From contig BFEA01000168.1 of the NCBI GenBank assembly GCA_003427395.1, positions 1,699,695-1,721,498 on the forward strand: 21,804 nt of DNA, written 5' to 3'. Below the pieces are notes generated by a model. The model saw nothing but the letters and a program-made list of their open reading frames with translations, searched no databases and was not told where the DNA came from. This DNA is from Chara braunii (taxonomy: Eukaryota > Streptophyta > Charophyceae > Charales > Characeae). Of the stretch, positions 1 to 9,934 are shown piece after piece; position 1 is the first letter of the stretch; each line of letters starts with the position of its first letter. Made by a program: the position numbers and the translations under genes.

Positions 1-1019
1 GGCCCATACATTGGCTGCGGGCCTTGCACGTTAAAGCGCCACGCTTGTGGGCTTGGGGGTTACCGGACCACATTGGCTGATTGCATGCCGCCGCCGGCCG
101 AAAAAAATCAAAAAACGAGTTGTGCGGACGGTTCGGCAAAACTTGGTGTGCAGGGCGTCTTAGGCTTGGCATCAATAGCTGGGCTAAGTACTGGTGTGCT
201 TTAACAGGGGACTGTGGAAAGGCTTGGTATCCATATTTGAAAAGGAGGCGGGGGGTACACCATAAATTGTTTGTGGTGCAATGCCTCAAATGTCCTTTGG
301 CCTGGGAAAACCGCTGCAGTGAAACCTTCTCGTGTCTGAATTTTCCACTGCTGAATGAATCGAACTGTTTGCTGCCTGGGTGGTACATAAAAATTGCAGC
401 CTCCATGTTAAAATGTCGGAGGGTGGCCCATGCACCTCAAAGGCCTGCTGTCTGCGTTGGGAGAAGGCTGGCAAGCCCAGGTTAGAAGGATTTTTGCTAG
501 GGCAGGCCAAAAGGCTTGGTACAAGTGGCTCATGTACACGGGGTGTGTAACGAACGCAATTCTAGAAGATGGCCTGGGCGGTTGTGGTAGAATCGTGGCC
601 TGGATAAGCTAGATTTTTCAAAAAGTTTCTCAACTCCCTGAATTCTAACGAGGTCCGACGCAGGCCCAGTATAGTGGAGCCTCAATATGTGCAGGGTGGT
701 TGTTCGTTTCCAAAACAACCGAGAAAGGACTGCATGGATTAGCACAGTAACACAAAAAATCGAAGAGAGAGTCTTGCTTGCTCATGAGGCCTGCCGTCCG
801 TGCAGGGACCTCCTCTTGTGAACTTCTTCCACAATTGGTGCGGTCGTAGATGTTGCCTCGTCTAGCAGTTGCGGCTGCAACCTTCGTTGGTACTCGTGGG
901 TTTGTTTTTTTCAGGGACAGTCAAGGTTGGAGTTGGTCGTCGTCGTCGTTTTTGTGGTGATGTGCCTCTAGGCTCTAGCTGCACCGACACCAAAATCTTC
1001 ACCCCGTTGTCATTTGTCA

Positions 1020-1049
1020 TTGGTGTCCCTCAAATTGCAGGGACACCAA
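1020..1049. repeat. Perfect 11-bp inverted repeat (hairpin)
   Basis: The arm TTGGTGTCCCT (1020-1030) is repeated as its exact reverse complement at 1039-1049, with an 8-base loop between. The right arm overlaps a 13-base word, GACACCAAAATCT, that also occurs directly repeated at 986-998 and 1042-1054. No run of T follows on either side, so it does not look like a transcription terminator. It may be the relic of a small transposon end or a folded RNA. Function unknown. Confidence 0.7.
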
Positions 1050-1103
1050 AATCTCCAATGGGTCATGGTGATGGAATGCACTCTGTACACACAACCACGG
1101 GGT

Positions 1104-1123
1104 GGGGGGGGGGGGGGGGGGGG
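1104..1123 (+). repeat. Poly-G tract, 20 G
   Basis: Twenty consecutive G follow GGT, and an A-rich stretch comes after (AAGAAGGAAACAAAAAAAAAA). This is a simple mononucleotide repeat. True length is uncertain because such tracts are error-prone in sequencing. Confidence 0.9.
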
Positions 1124-1574
1124 AAGAAGGAAACAAAAAAAAAACCACCCCCGACGTCAGGCCATGTACAAACTAAGTCCAATCACATGAATTAAGACAT
1201 TTAGTAGCTTGCCCAAAAATGAGGGTCGAGAATTCTGTTGCAAACATACTGGTGTTGTATGGCCGTTAGAAAGTCGGCATTGGAAAAAAGGGGTGTGGGT
1301 GTATTGTGGCTTATCAACAGCAATCTCAGGAGGAGGGTGGCTGTGGGAGGGATAGTTTAATTGTGGAGTAGACCCTCTCAAACCATTACTCCCTTTCCCA
1401 CCTCTTTTGTTCAGATCACTGCATAGTTTGGGGGCTCAGGCCTGTTGGACAGAGAGGGATGGTGGTGCTGGACAAACAGATGTAATTTTGCTCCTGTCCC
1501 AATTTATATTTTGTTTTGGCAAGCTGCGGAAATTCAGGTGAGAAAAATAAGGGGCAAAGAAAGTCGTGTCGATG

Positions 1575-1884
1575 GTATGGAGGATCTTACAAAGTAACGA
1601 AAGGTCTTTTTAGAAAAATGGTAATTTGAGAATACTTGATACACCAATTGCAGAAGACAGTTTGATAGGAATAGCAATCCGTGCTGCTATGACAGGAACA
1701 GACGAGGAGTAGTTTACTATGGTCAATGTAGCGAACTTTGTGGTACCATCTATCTTATTTACAAAATATAAATCGAACCGCTTCCCCTGTATATAAGAAG
1801 GAATTAAGTGCAATATAGCATGAGATGATATCGCTTTTGATAAAAGCCATGGGGGTGAAATTACATATTGGTCATTATGGAGGA
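1575..1884 (+). repeat. Chimeric organelle-like repeat, copy A (pdhB / cox2 / unknown)
   Basis: AT-rich mosaic read on the plus strand. Positions 1575-1699 encode YGGSYKVTKGL, then [11 protein letters not shown] and GIAI.AAMTG across small frame breaks. That matches the N-terminal part of cyanobacterial/plastid-type pyruvate dehydrogenase E1-beta, whose TPIAEN wording differs from TPITE in the mitochondrial enzyme. Positions 1703-1747 encode VYYGQCSELCGT, the conserved copper-site region of cytochrome oxidase subunit 2. Positions 1748-1811 are unidentified. Positions 1812-1884 resemble the segment just upstream in PdhB (D.A.DKS...GE...GHYGG). The same junctions occur in copy B at 12055-12437. 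None of the pieces is a working gene. The family calls rest on motif memory, not a search; cox2 is the surer. Confidence 0.65.
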
Positions 1885-1886
1885 TA

Positions 1887-1927
1887 TTTTTTTTTTTCTT
1901 TTTTTAATCAGGGCCTTATGGTCCTGA
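1887..1927 (-). other. LINE 3' terminus: hairpin plus poly-A tail
   Basis: On the minus strand the arms TCAGGACC and GGCCCTGA surround an ATAA loop (1908-1927, one mismatch). They are followed by TT and an A-run of 19 bases interrupted once by G (1905-1887). A stem-loop directly before the tail is the kind of signal some LINE reverse transcriptases recognise when priming on the target. Here it marks the 3' end of the element and confirms the minus-strand orientation. Confidence 0.65.
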
Positions 1928-2478
1928 CTCCTTCTATTCTGGGGAGCATCAGACCGGTTCCTATTCCACCGGTAAGTCAGAAAAAGTATTACATTACATT
2001 ACAAAAACTCACGCTTCCTCGCGTATGGCCGGAGGATCCCTGATGCGCATTGATTACTCCCCGATAGGTGGAGGATTGACTCACTCTTTCCTCTCAGACC
2101 TGAAGAACCAGCTCTGCCAAATAAACCTAGAAAGAGTTCGCCCATTGTTTCTACTTGCCTGTGCTTTCCCTCTCATCAGCCCTGCCCGTGGGTCACCGTC
2201 TTCCTTTTCTTTTTTTTTCCCCCTCGAAGAGTTCGCTCGTTATTTCTGTATGTCGCTCTCCCCCTCCTCTGTTCTGCCCATAAGTCTCCGTATCCCCTAA
2301 ACCCTTAAGCCTTCTCCCTTCTCTTGAGGTCGCACTAAACACTAAACCCTAAACCCTGTTCCTCGTTTGGGAGTGTCCTTTTAAAAACTCTCCTCCCCGC
2401 TCATGCCTTCCGTTTGCGTATTTCTTGACCCCGACTGCAGCTCCCCAAGTGTAGTGGTCTGAGTCCGAAGCTTTCTCT
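1928..2478 (-). other. LINE 3' untranslated region with telomere-like motif
   Basis: This stretch lies between the last ORF2 codon (2479) and the terminal hairpin, and no frame continues the ORF2 protein. It contains a pyrimidine-rich section on the plus strand (2190-2330). At 2333-2358 it has two exact CCCTAAA units preceded by two CACTAAA-like variants, with another CCCTAAACCC at 2295-2304. CCCTAAA is the Arabidopsis-type telomere unit and also the telo-box promoter word. With so few units this may be chance or a short internal telomere-like patch. Confidence 0.5.
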
Positions 2479-5400
2479 TTAGAGTTCTAATCCGAGGGAA
2501 CTTTGCCCGTGTGATGTGCTCTGTTGTCCAACGTTTCTTCCTGGGTTAGAGTTGTGCCATTCCTTCCAATGGATGCGATCGTCCCGTAACTCAGCCACTT
2601 TTCCATCTATCAGCCATGTCCTGCTGAAGCTTCGTCTAACCTTCCTTTGCTGCTCTTCATCCTTCGACCAAGATAATTTAATCTTCCACCATCTGCTCAG
2701 GATCTCTGCGTGTATTATTACTTTCGTTTCCGTCCAGACCATCTCACGTGCGCTGGAGAAACTTCCAATCGTTCTGCTGCATCTTTCCTTCCATATGACC
2801 TATAGGGTCACCTGTCTGATGAGTCCATACCAAATCCTTTCCGCTTTTCGGGGCTGTTGAGGGATGTTAATCAGCAGGAGAAGTTGGATGGGGTGTTCAG
2901 GGAAAGGGGTAGAGAAAAAGGAATCCCAGAGAGTCGAGGCTCTCGCCCAGTGGTCTGTCGCCTCCCTATAGTAGTAGATTAGGCAGTGTACTGCATCGTC
3001 TACTGCATTCTCCGTACACACCCTGCATTGATCAGAACTGTCAGGAACGGAGCCCTTTCGCCTAACATGAAGCCATTGATTGACTGGTAGTGCCGCGTAA
3101 ACTATCAGTCATTGGAGGCTTCTGATTTTGACTAGTCTGATCATTTTATATACTTTCCACGGGATCTTCGTGATTCTATCCACTTCCTGTCCTAGTTACT
3201 TCTGCCATCTGGCCTTGATCACCGGCTCTGGGTCTTTTGTTTTTAACTGGAGTTTGTACCCTAGTTTGACCGTGTAGTCCTGTATGGGGGTGAGTCTCTT
3301 TACGTTTGTCTTCTTATCTGGTTTCCACGCCCACTCCCCCGGGTCAAATTCCAAGTTCTGGATTGCCGTATCGAACCTGAAGATGAACTTCGGCCATGTG
3401 CCCAACACTCTTTATCTTCCTGAGCAAAAANTATTCCATGACTGTGGTTTCCACGTTGATGTTCATAATCGACGACATACCCTTCGTGGAGTGTGTGATC
3501 GGAAAGGAAGTGAATACCGCTTGAGTATCAGATCCTTGCTGTAAATGTGAGAATTGGAAGGCCCTAGAGGGATATTTCTCTTGTATTTTAACCCCCCACT
3601 CACCACTTCTCCAATCCCCCCCCTTGCTTCAGCACATCTCTCCATTCTTGAGGGACAAAATTAGTAATGTAGTGTAGGTTAGGACCTCTTTTGTGGTAGC
3701 CATTTAGGCGTGTGCTTAGCTCCTGCTCAGATACCCATTCTTTCTTTTCGTCGTTCCACAAGTGTCCAATTGTCCAGACCCCATTTTTTACCCAGGATAG
3801 CCATTTGTGGTTTAAGAACAAGGGTTCATCACTTTCGCTCCTCAACCATTCGTTGCCAAATAACGGCTGCCTCAACACCTCATCCCTTGATTTGGGTCTG
3901 TTGGTCTGTTTTGACATTATTTCCCTCCAGATCCGGATGAGAGCCGCCCAATACGGCGTTTGGCGGTTGTCTATGTTCTGCTCATATCCCCCCTGGTTTT
4001 TCTTCTCACCTTTTTCAATGGTGATGACACCGGAGCTAGAGCTCTTATGTTGTCTAGGGCAAGCTTGTTCCATGCCGTTTCTGGTTCCGTTTGCAGCCGA
4101 ACTATCCATTTTACTTAGAGGGTTTTTGTTTCGCACCTCGGGTCGATGATTCCCAACCCCCTTGTATTGGTTTTCTTGTAATGTACTGCCAAGCTATCTT
4201 TGGAATACAACTTCCCTTGTTGGGGTTACCCGTCCAAAGATAGTTTCTCGCTACGCGGTTTAGTTCTTTTATTGAGTTGTCCGAGATTGTCCATACCGCC
4301 GCAATGTACCACATCATGGAGAAAACTGAGGTGTTGAGGACCAAAACCCGGCCGAGCAGCAAAGTAAATGTATTCCCCCACCTCCCCAACTTGTTCAGCT
4401 GCTTCGCTAGCATGTTCTGCACCATCTAGGGCGCCAGACCCTCCCATGTCATGAGAATACCTAGGTAACGAGTGGGAGATTCTGGTGTGTCCCAGGATAT
4501 GTCAGCCTCCGACCCTTGGAGATTTGGAATTTGTTCCTCAGAGAGCCACCAACCTATGGTTTTCTTCCAGTTGATCTTCATTTCTGAAGCCAATCTGAGT
4601 GCTTCCATTGCCTTGGACAAAGCCTTAAAGGATGAGTCCGATGCTCTGATCAGTACCATCATGTCATTTGCGAACAATATTACCGTTGGGAACCTGAGGT
4701 GGTGAGACGTCCCCACATTGACCTCCGGGAGTCTGTGGATAGACGGGTCTTTCCGCAGGAAAGAAGCGATGGCTTCCATCACAAATAGGAAGATATAAGG
4801 GGCGAGTGGGTTCCCTTGTCTCACTGAGCGTGATATTGGGTTGCTATCGTATAGAAAACTGTTAATCTGTACGCAGCCGGAAGCATCACTATATAAGACA
4901 TGAACCCATTTCCCGAAAATTGGTCCCACCCCCATGCGTTCCATACTAGTGTCCATGAACGACGAATTGACCTGGTCATAAGATTTTTCAAAATCGAAAA
5001 AGAGAATGGCTGTGTTTATTCTCCTTTTTCTGACTTTGTTAGCTGCTTCGTTTAGGGTCAGCACGTTGTCCAAAATGTAGCATCCAGGGATAAAGCCTGT
5101 TTGGTCGATATGGAAACACTTATCAGTTATTCTCATAATTCTCGCCGCCAAGGTCTTGGCCAAAATTTTGTACGGAAGGGTGAGTAAGGAAATGAGTCTA
5201 TAGTTCCGAATGTCCTCTTTGTCCCCCTTCTTATACAGTAGTGTGACAACACTGCTGTTGAGTAAATTCCCAAGGCCCCCTTTCTCAAAGTTGTCCCCGT
5301 AGAAGTTTAGAAGGTCGCCTCCTAGGCTCGGCCATATTTTTTTCCAGAATTTCATTGTTAGTCCGTCAATGCCTTGTGCCTTATCATTGTTCATGTTCTC

Positions 5401-6978
5401 GAGGGCTTGCAACAACTCTTCTTGTGATAGAGGTTTGTCCAACTCTTCTGCTTGTTCAGCCGATATCGTACGTTCCAGGTACTGTAACATCCTTCGTCTT
5501 GCTTCCAATGTACGGCTTGGGATAGGTGCTTGGGTCTTAGTCTGGTATAAATCTTGATAAAATTATTTGGCCACTTCCATAATTTGTTCACTGGTATCCG
5601 CTGTCCTCACCGGACTAGTGAGGGGTTTTGGTTTCTCTATTGTAGCTGCTCTTGTGTTGGCATTTTTTTTTATAGAGCATTCAATAAACGTTTAGTGCAA
5701 TAAAAGTTTTATTCAACTTTTTTTTTGCGACGACTCGCTGAGTTCGTATTCGCACATTCTGGCTCTTACTTGCAGTCCTTTCAGCTCCCACCACTTCCAC
5801 ATTGCCAGCTCTTCACGAGCTCTTTCGAAGATGCCCGTGTATAGTGCTGAAGACGATTTGTTTTGCAGATTGTATTCTGCAATCTTCAGCGCCTGCTCCA
5901 GGCTTTGTTTCCTTTGCTTCCTTATGGAGGCCAACTTTCTTGACATTCCAGCCGCTGCCTTCGCGAGTAAGGAATAACTCTCTACAAACCATTCTCATCG
6001 ATCCTGGTCAGGCATGCGGCTCATGCTCCTTGCACTCAAAAAATTATGTATTCCTGCTTGGAAAGTTTGACTGAGTAAGAGGGAGTAGTTCATTTTATTA
6101 AAACTTGCCTCTTTTCTTACTTTTTGCTTAAAACAGATAGTGAGCCCGACTGGCTTGTGATCAAGACCTGGGTAGGGAGCAAGGGGAAAGATCACCGTCT
6201 CTTTCACCGCCCCCATCAATATGCCTGACACTGGGAAGTAGTCTATTCGTGAGAAAGCTGTGTGATGAGCATGGTTTTTTTTTACTAAGGTGAAATCTCT
6301 CTCTGTAGGGTGCATGGTCCTGAAAGGGTCGACCAACCCCTGGTCAATCATCAGTTTCTGGATGGGCAGGGCCTCCTGTGGGTTATATGCGTGGGTGGAC
6401 CGTGATGTGCGGTCTGTCGCTGGGTCGAGGGTGGCATTCCAATCCCCAGCTAGTATACATGAAACTAGAGACGGAATGGCGTTGCTCTAGCTCGCTACAA
6501 AGGATGTTCTTTGCATTGATTCGTTTAGAGCATAGATGTTGTACAGAAGGAACTCTTTTTCCTTTCACTTAAGGTGCATGGAACACCATCTACCCTCTTA
6601 GAGATCTGCCTCCTTACTCAGAACGCTTCCTGCCACGTAGAAACGGGATGACTTAGGGATTAAGATGGTTGTTCCTTTCCTATTTCAGTTAATGTCTACT
6701 GCCCATATTTCGTCTCTTATACCTCCCATATTTCTTGCAATGAATTTTCAGATCCGGTTGTCTTCCAAGGAAAAGGAGAGGTGCGTCTCTTGAAACATTT
6801 TAATATCTGCAGCTGATCTGTTGTTCAGCACCAACCCGGTGAGAATATCATTCCATTTTTCTTCTCTGTCTATAACATTCCCCAAACCGTTAACGTTCCA
6901 ACTCCTAATAGCAATCCCTTGGTCTCTCCAGTCTTCCGAACCCCCCCTCGCATTCGCCGATCTTTTGATCTCCTCCAT
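2479..6978 (-). pseudogene. LINE ORF2: endonuclease / reverse transcriptase polyprotein, broken
   Basis: Start chosen at the ATG at 6978, just before RSWNVNGLG, the first endonuclease motif (residues 26-33). FQETHL (62-67), AGDWN (near 6430), SRIDYF and LDHKPV complete the endonuclease. A Lys/Arg-rich linker (5946-5713) and FYQDLYQTK lead into the reverse transcriptase (5508-4111), which has DGLTMKFWKK, FFDFEKSYD, SVRQGNPLAP and ILFAND. It ends with a Cys/His region (CRVCTENAVDDAVHC, about 3030) and LYVIWKER-like sequence near 2800. Almost all domains share one frame over 1,500 codons, but stops interrupt it (for example 4426, 2800, near 5710). The part from about 4136 to 3600 has slipped frame. 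The catalytic FADD is FAND. It would make DNA copies of the element's RNA at nicked chromosomal sites, but this copy cannot. Confidence 0.85.
5640..5740 (-). other. AT-rich patch in the ORF2 linker
   Basis: Between the endonuclease and the reverse transcriptase the sequence becomes very AT-rich. It is bounded by two runs of nine to ten T on the plus strand (about 5671-5680 and 5719-5727) and has an AATAAA/TTTATT inverted repeat between them. The reading frame before and after agrees, but stops occur inside. It may be a local decay product or a small insertion whose length kept the frame. Confidence 0.4.
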
Positions 6979-7199
6979 TTCGGTTGTATTCCATGGTTCG
7001 GCATGACTGTGGTTCTAGGAGAGGTGGTCTAAGATGGTACGCCGCCCCCCGTATCCTCCCCCATGGGATCATCCCCAGATCCTTCCCTCTCTGCGGTTTG
7101 TCCTATACCCTTGCCCATCTTCGCTCCCTGGTCCTCAGCTTGCGAAAAATCTTCCCTCTCCTCGTTGGATTTGTCCAGCTCAGATCCTTGAGCATCTTC

Positions 7200-9731
7200 T
7201 TATTTTTCCATGTCTAATTGCCAGCCCTGCAAATCATCATCTGAGCCCTCACTCCTGTAGAACTTGTCCCAGTCTACTGGGTATGACACGGGATCCAGAT
7301 CTCCATCCCCCTCCAGGCTACACGACTTGACCAACTGGGCAACCGAAACTGCCGTCAATTCCGCGGGTAGACGTGGGCCTGCTAGAACCTTGTATGACAC
7401 TGTTGTTACCGTCAGCCAGGGTCTCCATTTCATCCCTGTTTTCAAGCTTGTTGTTGTCGACAACTTGACTATCAGGGGCGAGAAGGCTTGGGGAGAATGT
7501 CTCCCTTGTTCTGATCGTTGGGGTGATGTGTACTCTTGCTCTGTGGGAGATTGTGAGTCTGTCTGGGTCACCATCCCGGGTACTGTGTCGTAGACTCCCA
7601 GAGTGTAGTCTGTCATTACCTTTTCCCGGAGAATACATGCCACATTCTAGCCTTCCTCGAAGCAAGGAATCTGGAAAGAAACGTTTGAAGCAATCCGCCA
7701 TTCCTCTATTTTTTCCATATACCTAGCTGCGATCAGCGGGCGGATGTTCATCAGCGTCACGTGAGAGGATCGAGCTGTTTCCACTACCAAGGGTGCCTGG
7801 TCCCTGACAATGTGTGAGATCGTGATGAATTTTGAGGCGTACTCTTCATTCAACTTTTTTAGCTTGTCAGTTTGGGCCAGGACAACCGTCGCTTCTTTTT
7901 CCAGCTGCGTGCGTCCTGAGTCCTCGTGGGAATCTGCTTGCATTGTATCCAGATTCTTCTTTTTCTGGTTCTTTCCTGATTTCCATTTCTTAGGATGCAG
8001 ATCTTGGAACTCATCTTTGGACTCAGGAACAATTTTGTCTTTATCCTTCAGCCCCCGGTCCCTTACCCTTTTCTTTTCAGCATAGCGAAATGCTGTGTAT
8101 TCTGACAATTCCTCATCTTTGCCCTTTCTGAGGGCGTCAAACTGGTTATTGGATCCCCACCCCCCCAAACAACCCTTTTTTGCCACTTATCTGGGATCTC
8201 TCATCTTGTTTCAGGCACGCTGCTCGGATGTCAAGGGCATGCTCCCTTCCCCTCTTAACCTTATCCACATAGTCCCTGAGCCACTGCAGCGACTGTGTCG
8301 ACCCTTCTTCCCTGCCCGTCGTAGAATGTCCACCCTCTACGCTGGTCCCCTCCCCACCCTGCTCCGAATCCGTACCCCTTGCATCTGTAGCCTTGCCCTC
8401 CTCTTCAATCTCAGTACGGGGCGTGGATGCTCCCTCCCTGCTCCAACTTTTGTCGCCCTCCTCTTCTTGAGTCCTCCTTCCTGGTTTCCTTTGTCCCCCA
8501 CATCTTCCAGTGTTGGTTTATTATCTGTTTGCGCCCCTTTCCTCGTGCGAATCGTTGTTTGTTCCAGAGTTCTCAACCAACTCCGGATGGTGTTTGATTC
8601 TTTGATGAATTGCTGGACTGCTTGTTCCTTGACCGTGTCCAAATCCCAAAGCAGACTCTCTGGTTATTCGCGAGTCAATTAGAGAATCGGTTTTGATCTT
8701 TGACGGGTTGCATGTCACCTTCCTCGTGACTTTTTTCTGCCATCTGCTGTCGGTCGGGGGGAAGATGCTTGGTTTCTTTACTCATGGTTCCATGTCGGTG
8801 CAATCCGGTTTCTCCAAGTTGTCATCAAATACTCAACCATTGTAGTTGTTGTCCGCAATGAACCAGATTCTCGGGGCATCCTCCACCTCAACCAGCATAT
8901 TGGGGAGGAGTTTGCGCTCCTTCAACTGTTTTGGGTATTTGGGGCAATTTGGATTTGTGCCCATATGCCCCCGTTCCCTGCACCGAAAGCAGATTGGCGC
9001 AGTCTAGGTCGACACTTTGACTTTCACGATTCTGTTTTCAATCTGGAGTTTCCAGGTTTGAGGAAAAATTGGGGGGTTGTTTGTTTTGACTTCCAGCACT
9101 GCGGTCATGGAACCGCAATGCGGGGCCAGGAAGTCGGGTATTGGCAGGATCCCTTTGAGGATCCTGTTCGCTCGGTATTGTATTTCTAATCTATCCACCA
9201 GAAGGCCGTGGAAACCCGGTTGAATATTGTCGAGCTGGACCCAAAAATTTTCCTTTAACAGAGTCTGTTTGTAAGAGACGAAAAATATTGGGTTTTGTCT
9301 CTGCGCAGCCACTCTTTTCCATTTTGTGATCGTACAGACTGAACCGTTGCAATTTTTGGACTGCATCTCAGCTGCCGTTTTAGCATGTTCTTTTCTGATA
9401 AACAGTGTCAAAATGTTGTTTCTGCCCAAATTTTGCAGAGAGAAGGTCTCTCCCGATTGTTTTAGATTCAGTTCTTTCTTGATTGTTTTGATAACCCATT
9501 TGCGCTTCTCAGTTGGCTGCAGTTCTGCACCATTTCATGCGAAATTAAAAACTACTCCGTGTCTTTCGTGTAGATCATCCAATTCCGCCACTTTTTCTTC
9601 TGGGTACTTCCTTCCTCTTCTTTGCCCTCCGTTATTTGGATTTCTGTGGTCTGTATTCCTTGAACCTTTGTCTTATCAATCAAGAACTAGAGTGCTTCAT
9701 TGTCAATAACGCTGATGCACTTCTCCCCCAT
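7200..9731 (-). pseudogene. LINE ORF1: nucleic-acid-binding protein, broken
   Basis: The likely start is the ATG at 9731 (MGEKCISVIDNEAL). About 840 codons follow, through at least two frameshifts (near 9590 and near 8650) and several stops (9540, 9004, 8840, 7647). The N-terminal third resembles the ORF1 globular region of plant L1 elements (KWVIKTIKKELNL, then TITKWKRVAAQRQNP). A zinc knuckle lies at 8991-8944 with the order C-x2-C-x4-H-x6-C; the usual retroelement spacing ends H-x4-C. Then come a basic charged region, a Lys/Glu-rich stretch likely to form a coiled coil (8186-7800), and an acidic tail ending DMEK at 7200. The protein would coat the element's RNA. It lies upstream of ORF2 with about 220 bases between. 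Confidence 0.7.
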
Positions 9732-9881
9732 GTTTTGGTTTGAACTGTCTGCGCTTTGAGCAAGGGAAGGCATCCTCTTCCACCACGGGAGACCGGTCAA
9801 CTCCTATTTTTAGTCCTAACGTCAGGTTTGTCCACCCGTATCTTATGTCAGCAAATCCAGTGTTGAGGGGGGATAAGTGAC

Positions 9882-9883
<2 letters not shown>

Positions 9884-9934
<51 letters not shown>
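9884..9934 (+). repeat. Poly-G tract, 51 G
   Basis: An uninterrupted run of 51 G follows GTGACCC and is followed by CGAGTCGGG. It lies beside the presumed 5' end of the minus-strand LINE. Such a tract can form G-quadruplex DNA, and its exact length is unreliable in assemblies. Confidence 0.95.

Larger units (their letters stand above)
1..1570. other. Region without recognisable gene
   Basis: No frame here gives a protein I recognise. The open frames are short, overlap on both strands and show no conserved motif, so I do not call genes. The first 700 bases are moderately GC-rich and repeat short words such as AGGCTTGG (near 163, 221, 510) and GGCC-containing words, which may be the remains of a decayed repeat. 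The stretch from 780 to 1100 holds a direct repeat and a hairpin. From about 1200 to 1570 I see nothing specific. Confidence 0.5.
1887..9883 (-). mobile_element. Degenerate L1-like non-LTR retrotransposon (LINE)
   Basis: Read on the minus strand, the order is ORF1 with a CCHC knuckle (9731-7200), ORF2 with an apurinic-type endonuclease, reverse transcriptase and C-terminal Cys/His region (6978-2479), a 3' untranslated region, a terminal hairpin and a poly-A tail (T-rich at 1887-1905 on the plus strand). This is the organisation of plant L1-type LINEs. The element is nearly full length but carries many in-frame stops and several frameshifts, so it is inactive. The 5' boundary is not visible: I place the limit at the poly-G tract starting at 9884, which is a guess. 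I found no clear target-site duplication. The left flank is copy A of the chimeric repeat. Confidence 0.85.

Noticed and set aside
81-485. 134-codon plus-strand open frame
   Set aside because: No motif, unusual composition, and overlapping frames on both strands; nothing supports coding.
1703-1790. Reading the cox2-like stretch as a continuation of PdhB (EF.M.N.. in another frame)
   Set aside because: The alternative frame gives only scattered matches to PdhB, while REGVYYxQCSELCG agrees with Cox2 over about 14 residues in both copies.
5684-5695. Shared word TTCAATAAACG at about 5684 and about 10243 as evidence of a common insertion
   Set aside because: Only about 11 bases agree and the flanks differ; chance is likely in AT-rich DNA.
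9860-9883. GGGGGGATAAGTG as the LINE target-site duplicate
   Set aside because: It does not match the left flank GTCATTATGGAGGATA beyond a few bases.
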